Assembly: GCF_921293095.1 (NCBI RefSeq)
Contig: NC_060254.1
Location: 113,360,917 to 113,424,916 of the forward strand
Source of the DNA: Ischnura elegans
Taxonomy: Eukaryota > Arthropoda > Insecta > Odonata > Coenagrionidae
Length of the DNA: 64,000 nt
Reading direction: 5' to 3'
Shown: positions 34,601 to 45,100 of the stretch, piece after piece
Layout: every line of letters starts with the position of its first letter
Position numbering within the stretch: position 1 is the first letter of the stretch
Program-made: the position numbers and the translations under genes
Notes under the pieces: model-generated
What the model was told of the DNA's origin: nothing
The model's database searches: none
What the model saw: only the letters and a program-made list of their open reading frames with translations

Positions 34601-35535
34601 AGTCCAGTCAAATGGGTGCCGCAGATATGCTTTCGAGGTTGCCCGTAAAAGAGTATGCTTGTGATGAAAGTTGTAATGTTGTGGTAGATTTGCCGGACTT
34701 GCCAGTGTCATTTGAAGCAGTAGTTGAGGAAACTGACAATGATCCACAATTATCAGCTGTGAAGAAATATGTTTTAAATGGTTGGCCCGCAGTTTGTCCT
34801 AGTTTAGATCTAAAAGCTTACTTTAATGTGAGGTATGCTTTACCACAAGGAAATGGATTGGCAGAAAGATTTGTCGAAACAGTTAAAGCAGGGTTAGGCA
34901 AGGAATTGGCTAAGGTTGAAGGTAATTCTCTATCTATCAAACTATCAAATTATTTGTTAGCTTTGCGGACCACACCATCCACTGTTACAAAGAAATGTCC
35001 TTCAGAATTCATGTTAGCATTTGAGCCAAAGACTTTAGTGAATGCTATCAAACCAAAGCTTAGAAAGTATGTGCCATCTAAAAGAGAGTTCAAAATCAAT
35101 GACATTGTTAAAGTCAAACTATCAAAGAATCATGATGTGTTTCTTGCTAAAATTATTAAAGTAGTTGGTCCTACACTGGTGCATGTTGAAATGTTTGACA
35201 CCTGTAAAATCATAAAGGTAAGCACTAATCAAATTCAGCTTACATCAAATGTTGGTTTCAACCATCAGGAGGATGACAAATTCCAATTTCCTCTTATGGT
35301 AGAACCCTCTCGAGATGCTGTGCCCATTGTGTTACCCAAACAAGTAATAGCACCTGATGTGCAAGTAGTATCACCCATAAATAGGCCAGAACAAATCTCT
35401 GTACCAGTTAATAATGATGTTCTTACTGTTTCTAGCCCAATTGCAGTCACACCACCCAGGCGTGAATTGCGTGATAGGTCCCAGTTAAGATTGCCTGTCA
35501 AACTCAGAATGGGTGATTTCCTGTTAAATAAGTGA
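31624..35535 (+). CDS. Gypsy Gag-Pol polyprotein, integrase core deleted
   Basis: 1303 residues in one frame. Gag at 1-~250; two zinc knuckles CYACGDEGHKSFNC and CNVCHRQGHIKKAC (~258-290); protease around residue 437 with DNG in VDNGSRHSL where DSG/DTG is usual, and GREWLDAI closing the domain; RT with AYIDDIIVGG near 737; RNase H with LVCDASPVGIGAVLAQ near 882; ADMLSRLP near 1000. The text then passes from SLDLKAYFNVR directly to YALPQGNGLAERFVET (junction ~34834). The zinc-binding HHCC module and the two catalytic Asp residues of integrase are absent; only the Glu helix and the C-terminal part remain. Roughly 200 residues are missing, in frame. Confidence 0.9.
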   Translation: MTMAVNFKTDDLEKFNPDEQTVDEWLERLEVYLSLMNVTEQRDKISALLHFSGPRVYTVLRQACLPIKPAEKTFDELCNIFRANYESQPLSRSYRRKLAIRVQHPSESVTQFANALRVLVSKCDYPNAYLETVLVDTFTRNVRSAELKAKFDKAKADDITTLSKCLELARLFESFEEAKQSRATDVVCKTSSRARVPFVRGRGASQLYSRDGAQNRGGFSQHGSHGGYEPQQPRDPRGKRSQPSQQSRGRAYGGSVRCYACGDEGHKSFNCRFKSYTCNVCHRQGHIKKACPVSRTKAVVDDELQQSDEIEDLSHLQDEVYISKYVLSHHVESKRIREVSVGNSDRCWENVCDDELDVEFEATKLSMCIQSEMQICEGHEGNISDITDFDCANFRGESDSCMHYDLVKLVEGMREGKSSQSLMVKININGKDMAMEVDNGSRHSLITRTRFSTMFPGIVVRGTNVKIASLSGHSLCAAGEVPVVVHERGQKHRLRLIICDNQDDFFPLLGREWLDAIVPEWRSLLGFKQISEESQVKAVFNAENDNVSAELGQLKAKYPSVFNDDGSSCIEGFTASVVLKPNSRPVFHKGYSVPYSERERVTTVLRQKVQEGRYVRVERSEWASPVWPVPKPNSSDIRVVHDYKRTVNPCIVVDHYPLPVPVDIFNAMKGCSCYCVLDCADAFMQLKLDEESQGILVLNTCIGLLKPTRLPYGLASASACFQSVIDQILQDLKCTRAYIDDIIVGGKDVEDCRHNLNAVLSRLEKHKVRVKFEKLKLYQSEVDILGYVLGHNFYKPSPRKVKAILNCATPRNPSEVHSYVGMLNFYSKFLPKASTLFKPLYDLLAKDAVWEWNDRCEEAFNLSKQMLVDSNALAVYDPSRELVLVCDASPVGIGAVLAQRDGKEERPIEFMSKMLTATQQRYSQLEREALGTIVSLQKFHKYLWGRKFSIVTDNMPLKSMFSPTKTTPKVSAQRLQRWSVILGNYHYELEYRKSSQMGAADMLSRLPVKEYACDESCNVVVDLPDLPVSFEAVVEETDNDPQLSAVKKYVLNGWPAVCPSLDLKAYFNVRYALPQGNGLAERFVETVKAGLGKELAKVEGNSLSIKLSNYLLALRTTPSTVTKKCPSEFMLAFEPKTLVNAIKPKLRKYVPSKREFKINDIVKVKLSKNHDVFLAKIIKVVGPTLVHVEMFDTCKIIKVSTNQIQLTSNVGFNHQEDDKFQFPLMVEPSRDAVPIVLPKQVIAPDVQVVSPINRPEQISVPVNNDVLTVSSPIAVTPPRRELRDRSQLRLPVKLRMGDFLLNK

Positions 35536-35656
35536 TGCAAATTTTTATGTTCCTTATTTCTTTTGTCCTGTAATGTTTGTTTTCTGTTTATTGTTTCAAA
35601 GAAGGTTAATTATGTAATTGTTTCATGTGTTTATTTTCTTTTGCCGAGGGAGGTAG

Positions 35657-35840
35657 TGTGGTATCTCTAAGCCAATATGTGTTGGCGGCACAGGTTGTGC
35701 TTTTGTTTTACGAATTATGCTTGTCAATTGTTTTGTATGAGAATGGGAGTCTGAATAAAAGCCGTTGTAGTAGAACCACGTTGTCCCCTGGAGTTAGTGA
35801 TTGATCCCCTGAAAGCTGGCGAATCCTCGAAGACACGACA
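35657..35840 (+). repeat. 3' LTR of the gypsy element
   Basis: Same 184 bp as the 5' LTR with no difference that I can see, followed by the GCATC duplication. Identical LTRs are expected of a recent insertion because both are copied from one template. Confidence 0.9.
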
Positions 35841-35845
35841 GCATC

Positions 35846-36598
35846 AGCAGAGAAAAATCGTCTGGGGAAGAATTGAGCAGGCTTATTACAGGTTGAGGTA
35901 TACCTCAGCAAAACATTAATACCTAGGTGATCTGAGAAACCTGGACATATGGTATCACAGGAGATACATGAAGAGGCATTCGTAATAAAATAGTCAATCA
36001 AAGTACTTGATTTGGTAGTTACTCTGGTTGGCTGTGAATTAGCTACATATAAACCAAAAGAGGATAACAAATTCACAAAATCAGTTTTGATGGAGGATTC
36101 TACCAAAAAATCAATATTCATATCACCAAACAAGAGTATTCCATCTGCATTTACACCACATGCATGCAGCAAAGCATCAATTAAAGCATTAAAAAAATCC
36201 TGGATATTACTGCACGGAGAACGATAAACAGCAATCAGAGCAAAAACAGAGAGGTTAACTTTAACCAATGAGGCAACACATTCAAAAGTCTTTTCACTAC
36301 AATTATTAATTTTCAGTTTTTTAATATTAATATCAGCTTTAGCATAGATAGCTACCCCTCCACATTTATAAACATGGCGACAAAAGGAGGTTATGAGATT
36401 AAAGCCATCAATACAAAACACACTAATGTTGTTTTCAGACAGCCAGTGTTCACTGAGGATGAGTACATCCACACCGCGGTCATGAGCAAATTGCTCAAGC
36501 AACAGCACTTTATTTTGAACACCTTGAGCATTAATATAAAAAATGCTCAAAGAAGAAGCGATTTTGACCGCAGAAAATTGTTGATTCGGTTCCATCAA
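35846..36598 (-). CDS. LINE B ORF2, endonuclease part
   Basis: APE-type endonuclease: SLSIFYINAQGVQNKVLLLE, ILSEHWLSENNI, AVYRSPCSN, LLFGDMNIDFLV (GD.N) and FSDHLGINVLL (SDH). The frame enters the gypsy 3' LTR at 35840-35845, after RFFSADA, and continues at 31335 on the far side. The 50 codons the raw frame reads inside the LTR are not part of ORF2. Confidence 0.85.
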
Positions 36599-36622
36599 TG
36601 AAACAGGATATGAGCCTGTTAG

Positions 36623-37703
36623 TCAGGACAATTTAGCCTTACTCATGCTGTTGTCACCGAAAAACTGTTGTTTCACTGAGTTATCATCCGAATGTTCACA
36701 TGAATCTTCGGTGACGACGCCGAGAGAAGGATGGCCTACGGCTGAATGTATCACATTATTCGCATCTTCAGCTGAAGCACGACTTTTTGGGGGGAAATAT
36801 CTACCCACATACACGTCCGAGGGCCAATTCTCGCCTTTTAAGAGTTCGTCGCGCAGATTCCAAGGCACGTCAACCTTAAACGAGCGGTGTTGCTCACCGA
36901 CATAAATATCCTCGCACAGAAAGTTACACTGAGGAAATTTTTTGCTTAGGTAACCAGTGATTACCGAAGGCGAAGCCTCTCGTTGAACTCGCCCCACATA
37001 CAGCAATGCGCGGCGAGGGAAACCGGAGAACTTATTGCAGAGGTTGTCTGCCTGAGTAACCAAGCCAGAGAGAGCCAAACACGCCATTTCTTCTGTTTTT
37101 TTGTTTCTTAATACTTTTCTTAGAACGCACTGTCCGGAAACCATCACGATCAACTTCAGAATGACTTACATCGCTCTCAGAACATGTTTCCTGTTTTCGG
37201 TCATTAACAGGAGATGAGATAACACCACTTAATTTCACACTAGAACTTATTTCTCGAATTTCATTTGAGATAACAGGGGATGGTGCGACAATATTAACGG
37301 TTTCGCTTGAGGATGACGCAACACCATTCGTGTTCACATGAGAAATTACTACAGGCTTACCGGTGTCATTGCAAGCATTATCGGAAGTAACTTTCGCAAA
37401 TGTAACACTTTTCTTTGGCTTAATGGTGTTCACAGCGAGATTCTCCCTAAATTTCACAATCTCGGCTTTGAGATATTCAATATCGTCAGCCATATTGGCG
37501 ATAGAGAAGTTGTTCACTCGGCAGCGAAAACACTTCCAAAACAGAAAATTGGTCTCATTTAAGGCCTTCAAATGAATTTCACCCATTCCAGAGCACTTCG
37601 AGTGAACAATAGTGGAGCAAAAACCACAGTAAATCAACTTTTCACTTGATAGAAAAGGATTTTGGCAGGAGCCACAATTCGGCAGCATGGTTGAAGACGC
37701 CAT
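36623..37703 (-). CDS. LINE B ORF1: PHD-finger protein, one frameshift
   Basis: Starts MASSTMLPNCGSCQNPF. The PHD-type finger uses CGSCQ..., CGFCSTIVHSKCSG and FWKCFRCRV, and a coiled-coil segment MADDIEYLKAEIVKFREN follows: the same layout as LINE A. The first frame ends at 37032. The C-terminal domain (RRALLYVGRVQREASPSVIT) is in another frame open from 37153 to 36623. The switch must lie near an 8-nt A/T homopolymer around 37090, so a slippage indel is the likely cause. Stop at 36623 precedes ORF2 by 24 nt. Confidence 0.8.
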
Positions 37704-37756
37704 TTTGGGAAAAAAAAAAAAAAACTATATAAACTATAAAACTATAAAAAAATAAT

Positions 37757-39838
37757 AGCCATTCATTTGAAGCAAGTTTTCAATACTTTCATGACTGTCT
37801 TCAACACTCATTCGATGTTGCCTTCCCCCTCCGTCCTATGAGAAGAGCTGCTTTATCGCATAAAAAACCTTGGGTTACTGACCAAATTCGCCACTTTTCT
37901 GTCATGCTCAAAAATCTTTCTGCCAGAGTTAAATGCTCAAATTGTCCTCTCCTTCATGATGAATACAGGGCCAAAAAAAAGAATTATCGGAGGTTATTGG
38001 AACTTTCCAAAAAATCCTATAACAATGAGAGGGTAATTTCATCTAGTAATAAGTCCAAAACATCTTGGGATATTATTCGAGAGTCAATGGGAAAGTTGCA
38101 TCAGCACATTCTCCCTAGATTAGCTCAATCCAGTGATAATGCACACATTGATATCACAAATTTAGCAAATGAATTCAGTAACCTTTTTACAATTACACCA
38201 CCGTTACCCACCTCTCCTGCCTCTTCTGCAAACTTGCTCCATAGTCCAGAGTCTAGTGCTTTTTCAATTTTTATTCATCCTTGTACGGAATCGGATTTAC
38301 AAGCTATAATTTCAACCCTAGCTAACAAAAACTTTTCGGGCCCTGATCACATCCCAGGGAGAATATTATATCTCTCTTATAGATGCATAAAGGAACCTCT
38401 TCTATTTCTGATTAATGAATCCCTTACTCAAGGGATTTTCCCATCTTCTCTCAAGCATTCCATTATTAACCCTTTATATAAAAATGAAGGCTGCCCCAAT
38501 AATTTGGATAACTATAGGCCAATAGCTAAACAAAATGTCTTATCTAAAGTATTTGAAAAAGTATTCTACAACCAATTAATGTCTTTCCTGGATAAATATG
38601 CCTTAATCTCCTCAAATCAACATGGCTTCCGTAAAAATCGCTCTACTACATCTGCTCTATTCCATGCCACTGACTTTATTTTGTCATCACTTGACAACAA
38701 TCAAAAAACTGTAGGAATCTTTTATGATTTCTCCAAGGCATTCGATTTTGTGGATCACTCTCGCCTACTTCGTAAACTTAATTATTTTGGAGTGAGAGGC
38801 ATTGCCAATAAATGGCTTCAGTCATACCTCAGCAATCGGACACAGGCTGTCTCACTGTCTGTAAATGGCAGTATATACTCTTCCAAAAGTACTTCTACCA
38901 CCATAGGAGTTCCTCAGGGTTCAATCTTAGGCCCAATCTTATTTTTAATCTACATAAATGATTTAGCTCATTCCCTCAGTAATATTCCAGGTTCTAAAGT
39001 CATATTATATGCTGATGATGCGAATATTTTACTTTCTTCTCCAACTCAAAATGACATTATTATGAGCTCTAAAAATGCAAATGATAGTATTTTAAGCTGG
39101 TGTACAGCTAACAAATTGATTTTAAACACACAAAAGACACACACTGTTCAATTTTGTGGTAATAGCAATGTTCTCGAGAGCATCCTAATTAGATTGGATA
39201 AAAAGTCTATTGAGAATGTGTCCCACACAAAATTCCTTGGTGCATACTTATGTGGTAATATGTCTAATGAGATGAATATTGACTTCTTAGCCAACAAACT
39301 AAGTTCAATCTGCTATCTATTAAGACACCTTAGGAACTCTGTTGATTTAAATATTCTTCTTACATTGTATTATGGTATCTTTTATTCTCGAATGTCATAC
39401 AATATAATTTTTTGGGGCTCATCCCCTCATGCCTCCAAGGTGTTCACATTACAAAAACGTGCAATTAGAATCATTGCAAAAAAACCTTTTGATGCTCCCT
39501 CCAAGCCTATTTTTAAAGCACTTAACATTCTTCCACTCCCGTGTGTATATTTATTATCAATTTTAATTTTTGTACGTTATAATCTTGATTTGTTTATGCT
39601 CAATTGTGATGTTCACAAATATGAAACCAGGAATTGTAATAACCTTCATTATCATTCCATTAGGACTAACAGATCAAAGCTGGGCCCACGCGAGCTGGGC
39701 CTCAGAATTTATAATAAACTTCCTGCGCATTTGAAATCAATTCAGTCAATGGAGTCATTCAAAAGGAAGTTAAAATCTTTTCTTCATGAGAAGAATTATT
39801 ATTCTGTTAACGAATACCTATTTCATTCCTCCTATTAA
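37757..39838 (+). CDS. LINE A ORF2, reverse transcriptase part
   Basis: Continues ORF2 from NNSHSFEASFQYF onward; the open frame is listed from ATG 37838 but extends upstream to the LINE B border. RT blocks: GPDHIPGRIL, NYRPIAKQNVLSKVFEK, HGFRKNRSTTSALF, DFSKAFDFVDH, GVPQGSILGPILFLIYINDL, and the active site LYADDANILL. A C-terminal region with FWGSSPHASKVFTLQKRAIR and LPLPCVYLLSILIF is shared with LINE B and LINE C. No internal stops. 3' UTR runs to the ATT tract at 39957-39981. Confidence 0.85.
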   Translation, partial: SHSFEASFQYFHDCLQHSFDVAFPLRPMRRAALSHKKPWVTDQIRHFSVMLKNLSARVKCSNCPLLHDEYRAKKKNYRRLLELSKKSYNNERVISSSNKSKTSWDIIRESMGKLHQHILPRLAQSSDNAHIDITNLANEFSNLFTITPPLPTSPASSANLLHSPESSAFSIFIHPCTESDLQAIISTLANKNFSGPDHIPGRILYLSYRCIKEPLLFLINESLTQGIFPSSLKHSIINPLYKNEGCPNNLDNYRPIAKQNVLSKVFEKVFYNQLMSFLDKYALISSNQHGFRKNRSTTSALFHATDFILSSLDNNQKTVGIFYDFSKAFDFVDHSRLLRKLNYFGVRGIANKWLQSYLSNRTQAVSLSVNGSIYSSKSTSTTIGVPQGSILGPILFLIYINDLAHSLSNIPGSKVILYADDANILLSSPTQNDIIMSSKNANDSILSWCTANKLILNTQKTHTVQFCGNSNVLESILIRLDKKSIENVSHTKFLGAYLCGNMSNEMNIDFLANKLSSICYLLRHLRNSVDLNILLTLYYGIFYSRMSYNIIFWGSSPHASKVFTLQKRAIRIIAKKPFDAPSKPIFKALNILPLPCVYLLSILIFVRYNLDLFMLNCDVHKYETRNCNNLHYHSIRTNRSKLGPRELGLRIYNKLPAHLKSIQSMESFKRKLKSFLHEKNYYSVNEYLFHSSY

Positions 39839-39955
39839 GCATTAATATCCTGTGAACATACAATTATTTATAATCTATTATATGTATATATATGCATTTT
39901 TTTCCTTTTATGACGTGTCTTATATCTTTTGCTGTAAGGTCTCTAGACAAAATAA

Positions 39956-39956
<1 letters not shown>

Positions 39957-39981
<25 letters not shown>
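39957..39981. repeat. ATT microsatellite at the LINE A 3' end
   Basis: Eight or so ATT units follow AATAAA at the end of LINE A and directly precede resumed Dong1 sequence. Similar AAT/ATT tracts mark the LINE B 3' end (29080-29100) and the LINE C 3' end (47219-47233). Confidence 0.85.
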
Positions 39982-39985
<4 letters not shown>

Positions 39986-39987
<2 letters not shown>

Positions 39988-41995
39988 CAAAATACTCACG
40001 TCTTGTATTACAAATAAAATATATAGCCATATTGACCAGAATAATATACTTGCAGAAGAGCAAAAAGGATGCCGAAAGTTCCATATGGGATGCAAGGAGC
40101 AATTGACAATTGATTCTGTAGTATTACAACAATCACGCAAAAATAACAGAAACCTTCATGTTGCTTATATTGACTACCGTAAGGCGTTTGACAGTGTCCC
40201 ACATAATTGGCTCTTAAAAGTTCTGACTACATACAAAATCCACGGCACCATCATTAAGTTTTTAGAAGCAACTATGGCAAAGTGGAAAACAGCCCTAATG
40301 GTCAATATATCGGGTAAAGGCTTTATAACACCAACCATTGACATACAACGGGGTTTATTCCAAGGAGACTCATTGAGTCCACTTTGGTTTTGCCTGGCGT
40401 TGAACCCATTATCAAATGCCCTCAATAGCACTAAATATGGATACAAAATAAAAAATAGTATAAACACCAGTTTTACTTTGTCTCACCTTCTATATATGGA
40501 CGATATTAAAATCTATGCCTCAAATGAAATACAGCTCAAGTACCTTTTGGATGTCACAAGTAGATTCTCCGCGGATATAAAAATGCAATTCGGATTGGAT
40601 AAATGCAGATTGCTTCACATAGAAAAAGGGAAAATCAAGCATGGTAACTTCAATGTTACAGATGACGAGTCAATAATATCTATGGAAGCAAATGAGAACT
40701 ACAAATACCTTGGATTCCTGCAAGCAAAATCAATACAACATAAACAGATCAAGAAGGAATTAACAACTGAATTCCATAAAAGACTAACATCCATCCTTAA
40801 AACAGAATTAAATGCACGAAATGTAATCAAAGCCATCAATACGTTTGCGGTACCTGTGTTGACATATACATTTGGAGTGATTGACTGGACCAAAACCGAA
40901 ATAGCAGGCATAGAAAGATCAATACGTACATCATTCACAAAATTTAATTTACATCACCCAAAGGCTGCAATAGAAAGGCTAATGCTACCCCGCTATATGG
41001 GAGGTAGAGGGTTAATAGATTTACAACAGCTCCTCAAAAACCAAATTCATGGACTAAAACATTTCTTCTACGATAAATCAAACAGTTCGAAGCTTCACAA
41101 ATCAATAGTATATGCCGACAACAAATTAACACCATTAAATCTAAAAAATGGCACGACCGATGAAGCAACCAACACAGGAGCTGTTCTATTAAATAGAAAG
41201 GTAGAAGTATGGGCCCAGAAGGAATTACATGGACGACACATCAATGACCTCAATCAACCATATGTTGATAAAATCTCATCAAACAAATGGTTGTCATTGG
41301 GTGAACTCTATGGAGAAACCGAAGGGTTCATGCTTGCAATACAAGACCAGGTCATCCGCACTAAAAATTATGCAAAGTACATCCTTGGTGATAAAAGCAT
41401 AACAGATGACAAATGTAGAAGGTGTTTTCAAGTACCTGAAACAATCCAGCACATTATATCTGGCTGTAAGATGCTAGCTAATACAGAATATTTAAGTAGA
41501 CATAATCAAGTTGCAAAAATTATCCACCAAAAACTGGCCTACCAACACAAGTTAATAGATACTAAGACCCCATATTATGTGTACCACCCTGAAACAGTGC
41601 TTGAAAACGGCGAATTTAAAATCTATTACGATCTGCCTATTCAAACAGATAAAACTATAGTTAATAATAGACCAGATATAGTGTTGATTGACAAGAAATA
41701 TAGAACTTGCTACATAGTTGATATTGCCGTGCCACTGTCGCATAACATCGAAAAGACAATTACAGGAAAAATTAACAAGTACCAAGATCTGGCAATAGAA
41801 ATAAAAAGAATATGGAATATGGAACAGGTTTATATAGCTCCAATTGTCATCTCAGCTACCGGTATCATCCCAAAACACATACAAAATAGTTTCAAAATAC
41901 TCAACCTCCATCCAAATACTTACATCAAACTGCAAAAGGCTGTAATAATTTCAACCTGTCATATCACGAGAAAATTTCTCAACGCAATTCAATAG
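39986..41995 (+). CDS. Dong1 ORF part 2: RT and restriction-like endonuclease
   Basis: Continues the frame cut at 27416, with YKILTSCITNKI matching YKLLTSILTNKI of Dong2. RT blocks: EEQKGCRKF, YIDYRKAFDSVPH, FQGDSLSPLWF, and the active site LLYMDDIKIY. A C-terminal zinc knuckle CRRCFQVPETIQHIISGC follows near 41410, then a restriction-like endonuclease: NNRPDIVLIDK (41665) and CYIVDIAVPL (PD..D/E.K-type core). Such nucleases cut specific targets; Dong in silkworm inserts into TAA repeats. The stop at 41995 is followed by ~80 nt of 3' UTR and then TAA repeats. Confidence 0.88.
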
Positions 41996-42076
41996 TGAAG
42001 AGTTACCTTGGTGAAAACCCGTGCTCTTAACACTAAAGCTACTCAGTGAAAACTGAAGAAAATTTAAGAAAAAACA

Positions 42077-42103
42077 TAATAATAATAATAATAATAATAA
42101 TAA
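42077..42103. repeat. TAA microsatellite between Dong1 and Dong2
   Basis: About nine TAA units directly between the Dong1 3' UTR and the CCCGTGTGGGG start of Dong2. Confidence 0.9.
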
Positions 42104-45100
42104 CCCGTGTGGGGTTTTCCGTCCCCCATCGGGCGCGTCCCCAGGTGGCGGATAGGGGAATGCTCGGCAGATATGCAGGGTAGGTGGGAAATAAAATACC
42201 ACCCGCGGACCAAAACGGAACCCAAAATCCAGGCGTGTCTGTTCCCACATTGGGCGGCGTCCTGGTCAGTGTCTGTTGTCCATGTGAGGACCGGCTGCAT
42301 TATAAACCTGGCTGTAGGTATAAAAAGCTACACCCATACATTTTGGATATGGAGAATATTAATTTGCCTCGGAAAGGGTCGCTGCCTGGGGATCGCCAGG
42401 GCAGGTCTGGAGCTGGTGCTGGACCTGACAGCATACGGACCACCAGTGATGAGAATGCGCTGTGGCAGGCACTCATCGGGACACCCGAAAATACTACTGC
42501 CACCGAAATTGAGGGAAACCAACAACCACTTACCTCTCCTGCTGAACGTGCTTTGCCTGATAGAACTCAAGCAACCACAAAAGCAGGTAGACCGAGGCAA
42601 CGTATTGAATGGACTACTAGCCTCAATGAAGAAGTCATGCGTTGCTACTACATCAGTACTAAAATGGAGACCGATTTGATAAGATATAGATCCAGGATGC
42701 TACAGTTATTTATAAATGCACACTCTGAATTGGCCGGTAGAATCTCGGAACAGAACCTTGCAGATAGGAGAAGAGCAATAGTCACGCGCAACCTTCTCTC
42801 CAATCTTGAGCTGAATAGAATCAAAGCACAAATCGAAAGTGATAACGCGAACCAGGAAAACGTGAGCACAACAGAAGGTATCAACACCTTGATCGAACAA
42901 GAAAGAGAAATAACTCCAGAGATGGATCCAGTTACATTACAGGATAAGGGAAGTGATAATGAGGAAGAAAAAATTATCTTGCGCAATTTTTATGAAACAA
43001 AGGAGAAATACTTTGGAACCGATCCCACACTTAGACCCTACATTCCAAAGATCACAACATCTAATAAAGCGATTCGAATAATGGAATACATCAATAATAA
43101 CATACTTCCAAATCAAGCTTCGAACTGCAATAGCATAGAAGAACTTCAACTGCTTCTGTACTGTGCTGCAATATGCACAGTCACATCACTAAACATGAAG
43201 GTGGACACTTTCAATGGAAGACGTAAGCCGAAGACTGAGTCAGCTCCCCCATGGGAGAAAAGATTAACGAATCGGATTGAAAACATACGGAAGATACTGG
43301 GCCAGCTAACACAATATAAAAGAGGAACACATACAAGAAAACTGCTCAAAAAAGTCAAACAGATAATTTATCCTGCTCGTGAGGAAGATCTTTCTGCTCA
43401 GAAGATCACAGAGGTAATTGATAAGTACTCGCAGCAACTGGCCGTCTACTCTAAAAGGCTAAGGAGATACAAAAAATGTACAGAGCGGAAGCGCCAAAAT
43501 AATCTCTTCCAAAAGAACGAAAAGCAATTCTATAGAAATTTAATGAACGCAAAAAGTAAAACGCAAACCGAATATCCCCCCATAGCACACTTGACAGAAT
43601 ATTGGTCTAATTTATGGGAAAAAACAGATACACACGACAACAACACCGAGACACTCTGTGAAGAACGAAACAGGGTCGCTGATGTAAAAGATATGCCATC
43701 AGTCAGAATAACAGAACACGACGTTCAGGAAGCCATTAGCAAAACACTAAACTGGAAATCACCTGGCCCGGACAAACTTCAGAACTTCTGGATTAAAAAA
43801 TTCACTGCTTTGCATGCCACCATAGCAAGAATATTTTGCCATATATTACAGAAACCAATAGATACTCCTGAGTTTTTGGTTAGAGGATGCACTTTTCTCC
43901 TTCCCAAAAACGATGCAAATACAGATCCTGCAAACTACCGACCAATAACCTGCCTACCAACCATGTACAAACTACTTACTTCAATACTCACCAATAAAAT
44001 CCAAGCTCACCTCGATGCGCAAAAAATAATGACAGAAGAGCAAAAAGGCTGCTACAAATTTTCAAAAGGATGCAAAGACCAATTAATAATAGACTCCATA
44101 GTAACGCAACAGGCCCTGAAGAAACAGCGAAACTTAAGCATAACTTACATAGACTATAAAAAAGCTTTTGACTCGATACCTCACTCTTACTTACTGGAGG
44201 TACTTAAAATATATAAAATTGCCCCAAATATATTAGCCTTCCTTGAACTGATAATGCAAAAATGGTCAACAACAATTAAATTGAACACAACAAATGGAAC
44301 GCAGCAGTCTAGAACAATATACTTCCGCAAAGGGATATTCCAAGGCGACTCCCTCAGTGCTCTATGGTTTTGTATGTGTCTAAACCCTCTAAGTAAAACA
44401 CTGAACCATACAGGTTATGGGTTTAAGATAGCCACAAGCCCGAAAAACAACAACTACACCCTAAATCATCTGTTATACATGGATGACTTGAAGCTGTACG
44501 GGAACTCGCCCATGCAGTTACAAAAACTGCTAACCATAACTAACAATTTTACTAAAGGCGTCAGAATGGAATTCGGTATAGACAAATGCAAATCCATTCA
44601 TCTACAGAGGGGAAAACTAACAGCCACAGATGGTTATACCCTCGATGAAAATACTTTAATAGAAAACCTTAAAGAAACCGAAAGTTACCGATATCTAGGC
44701 ATTGCCCAACTAATGGGCATACCCCATACACAGTTAAAAGACAACATAAAGAAAGAACTTAGCAGCAGAATAGAAAATATCCTGAAAACGGAACTTCACG
44801 GGCGGAATAAAGTAAAAGCCATCAATACTTTTGCAATACCAATCCTTCTCTATACCTTTGGAATTATCAAATGGACCTTGACCGATCTTAATGAAATAAA
44901 CAGAATTGTGAGAACCCTTCTTACAAAACACCGTTTACACCACCCAAAGAGCTCCACAGAAAGAGTAATACTTCCCACACATGAAGGAGGACTTGGTATT
45001 CTTGATGCTGTACAGCTTCACTATAAGCAAATTGCTGATCTAAGACAATACTTCTATGGCAAAGGAGTCAAATGCAAACTTTTCGAAATAGTATGTAAAA

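Larger units (their letters stand above)
31336..35840 (+). mobile_element. Young Ty3/gypsy LTR retrotransposon with integrase deletion
   Basis: 4.5-kb element with two 184-bp LTRs that look identical base for base, TG...CA borders and a 5-bp target duplication GCATC (31331-31335 and 35841-35845). The sequence after the 5' LTR, TTGGCGACGAGATT, is the usual Mag/gypsy primer region; GAGGGAGGTAG before the 3' LTR is the polypurine tract. It carries one uninterrupted Gag-Pol frame, no env. The integrase is missing its N-terminal and central parts, so integration presumably depended on a helper. It lies in LINE B ORF2. Confidence 0.9.
29085..37722 (-). mobile_element. LINE B (CR1/Jockey-type), inverted, interrupted by gypsy
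   Basis: Minus-strand LINE of the same general type as LINE A but clearly divergent. Order from its 5' end: ORF1 37703-36623, ORF2 endonuclease 36598-35846, gypsy insertion, ORF2 RT 31335-29224, 3' UTR ending TTAATAAATATATTATTATT near 29085. It inserted into AAT codons of LINE A ORF2. About 4.1 kb excluding the gypsy element. ORF1 has one frame break; ORF2 would be continuous without the gypsy element. Confidence 0.85.
27417..39985 (+). mobile_element. LINE A (CR1/Jockey-type), itself interrupted
   Basis: Full-length-looking LINE on the plus strand: ORF1 27429-28268, ORF2 endonuclease 28290-~29079, then inverted LINE B, then ORF2 RT ~37757-39838, and a tail AATAAATTATTATT... (ATT repeats to ~39981). 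TATA at 27413-27416 and 39982-39985 may be a short target duplication. Removing the insert would reconnect the Dong1 frame at a codon border. Its own coding lacks stops except where LINE B entered, so it was intact at that time. Confidence 0.85.
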
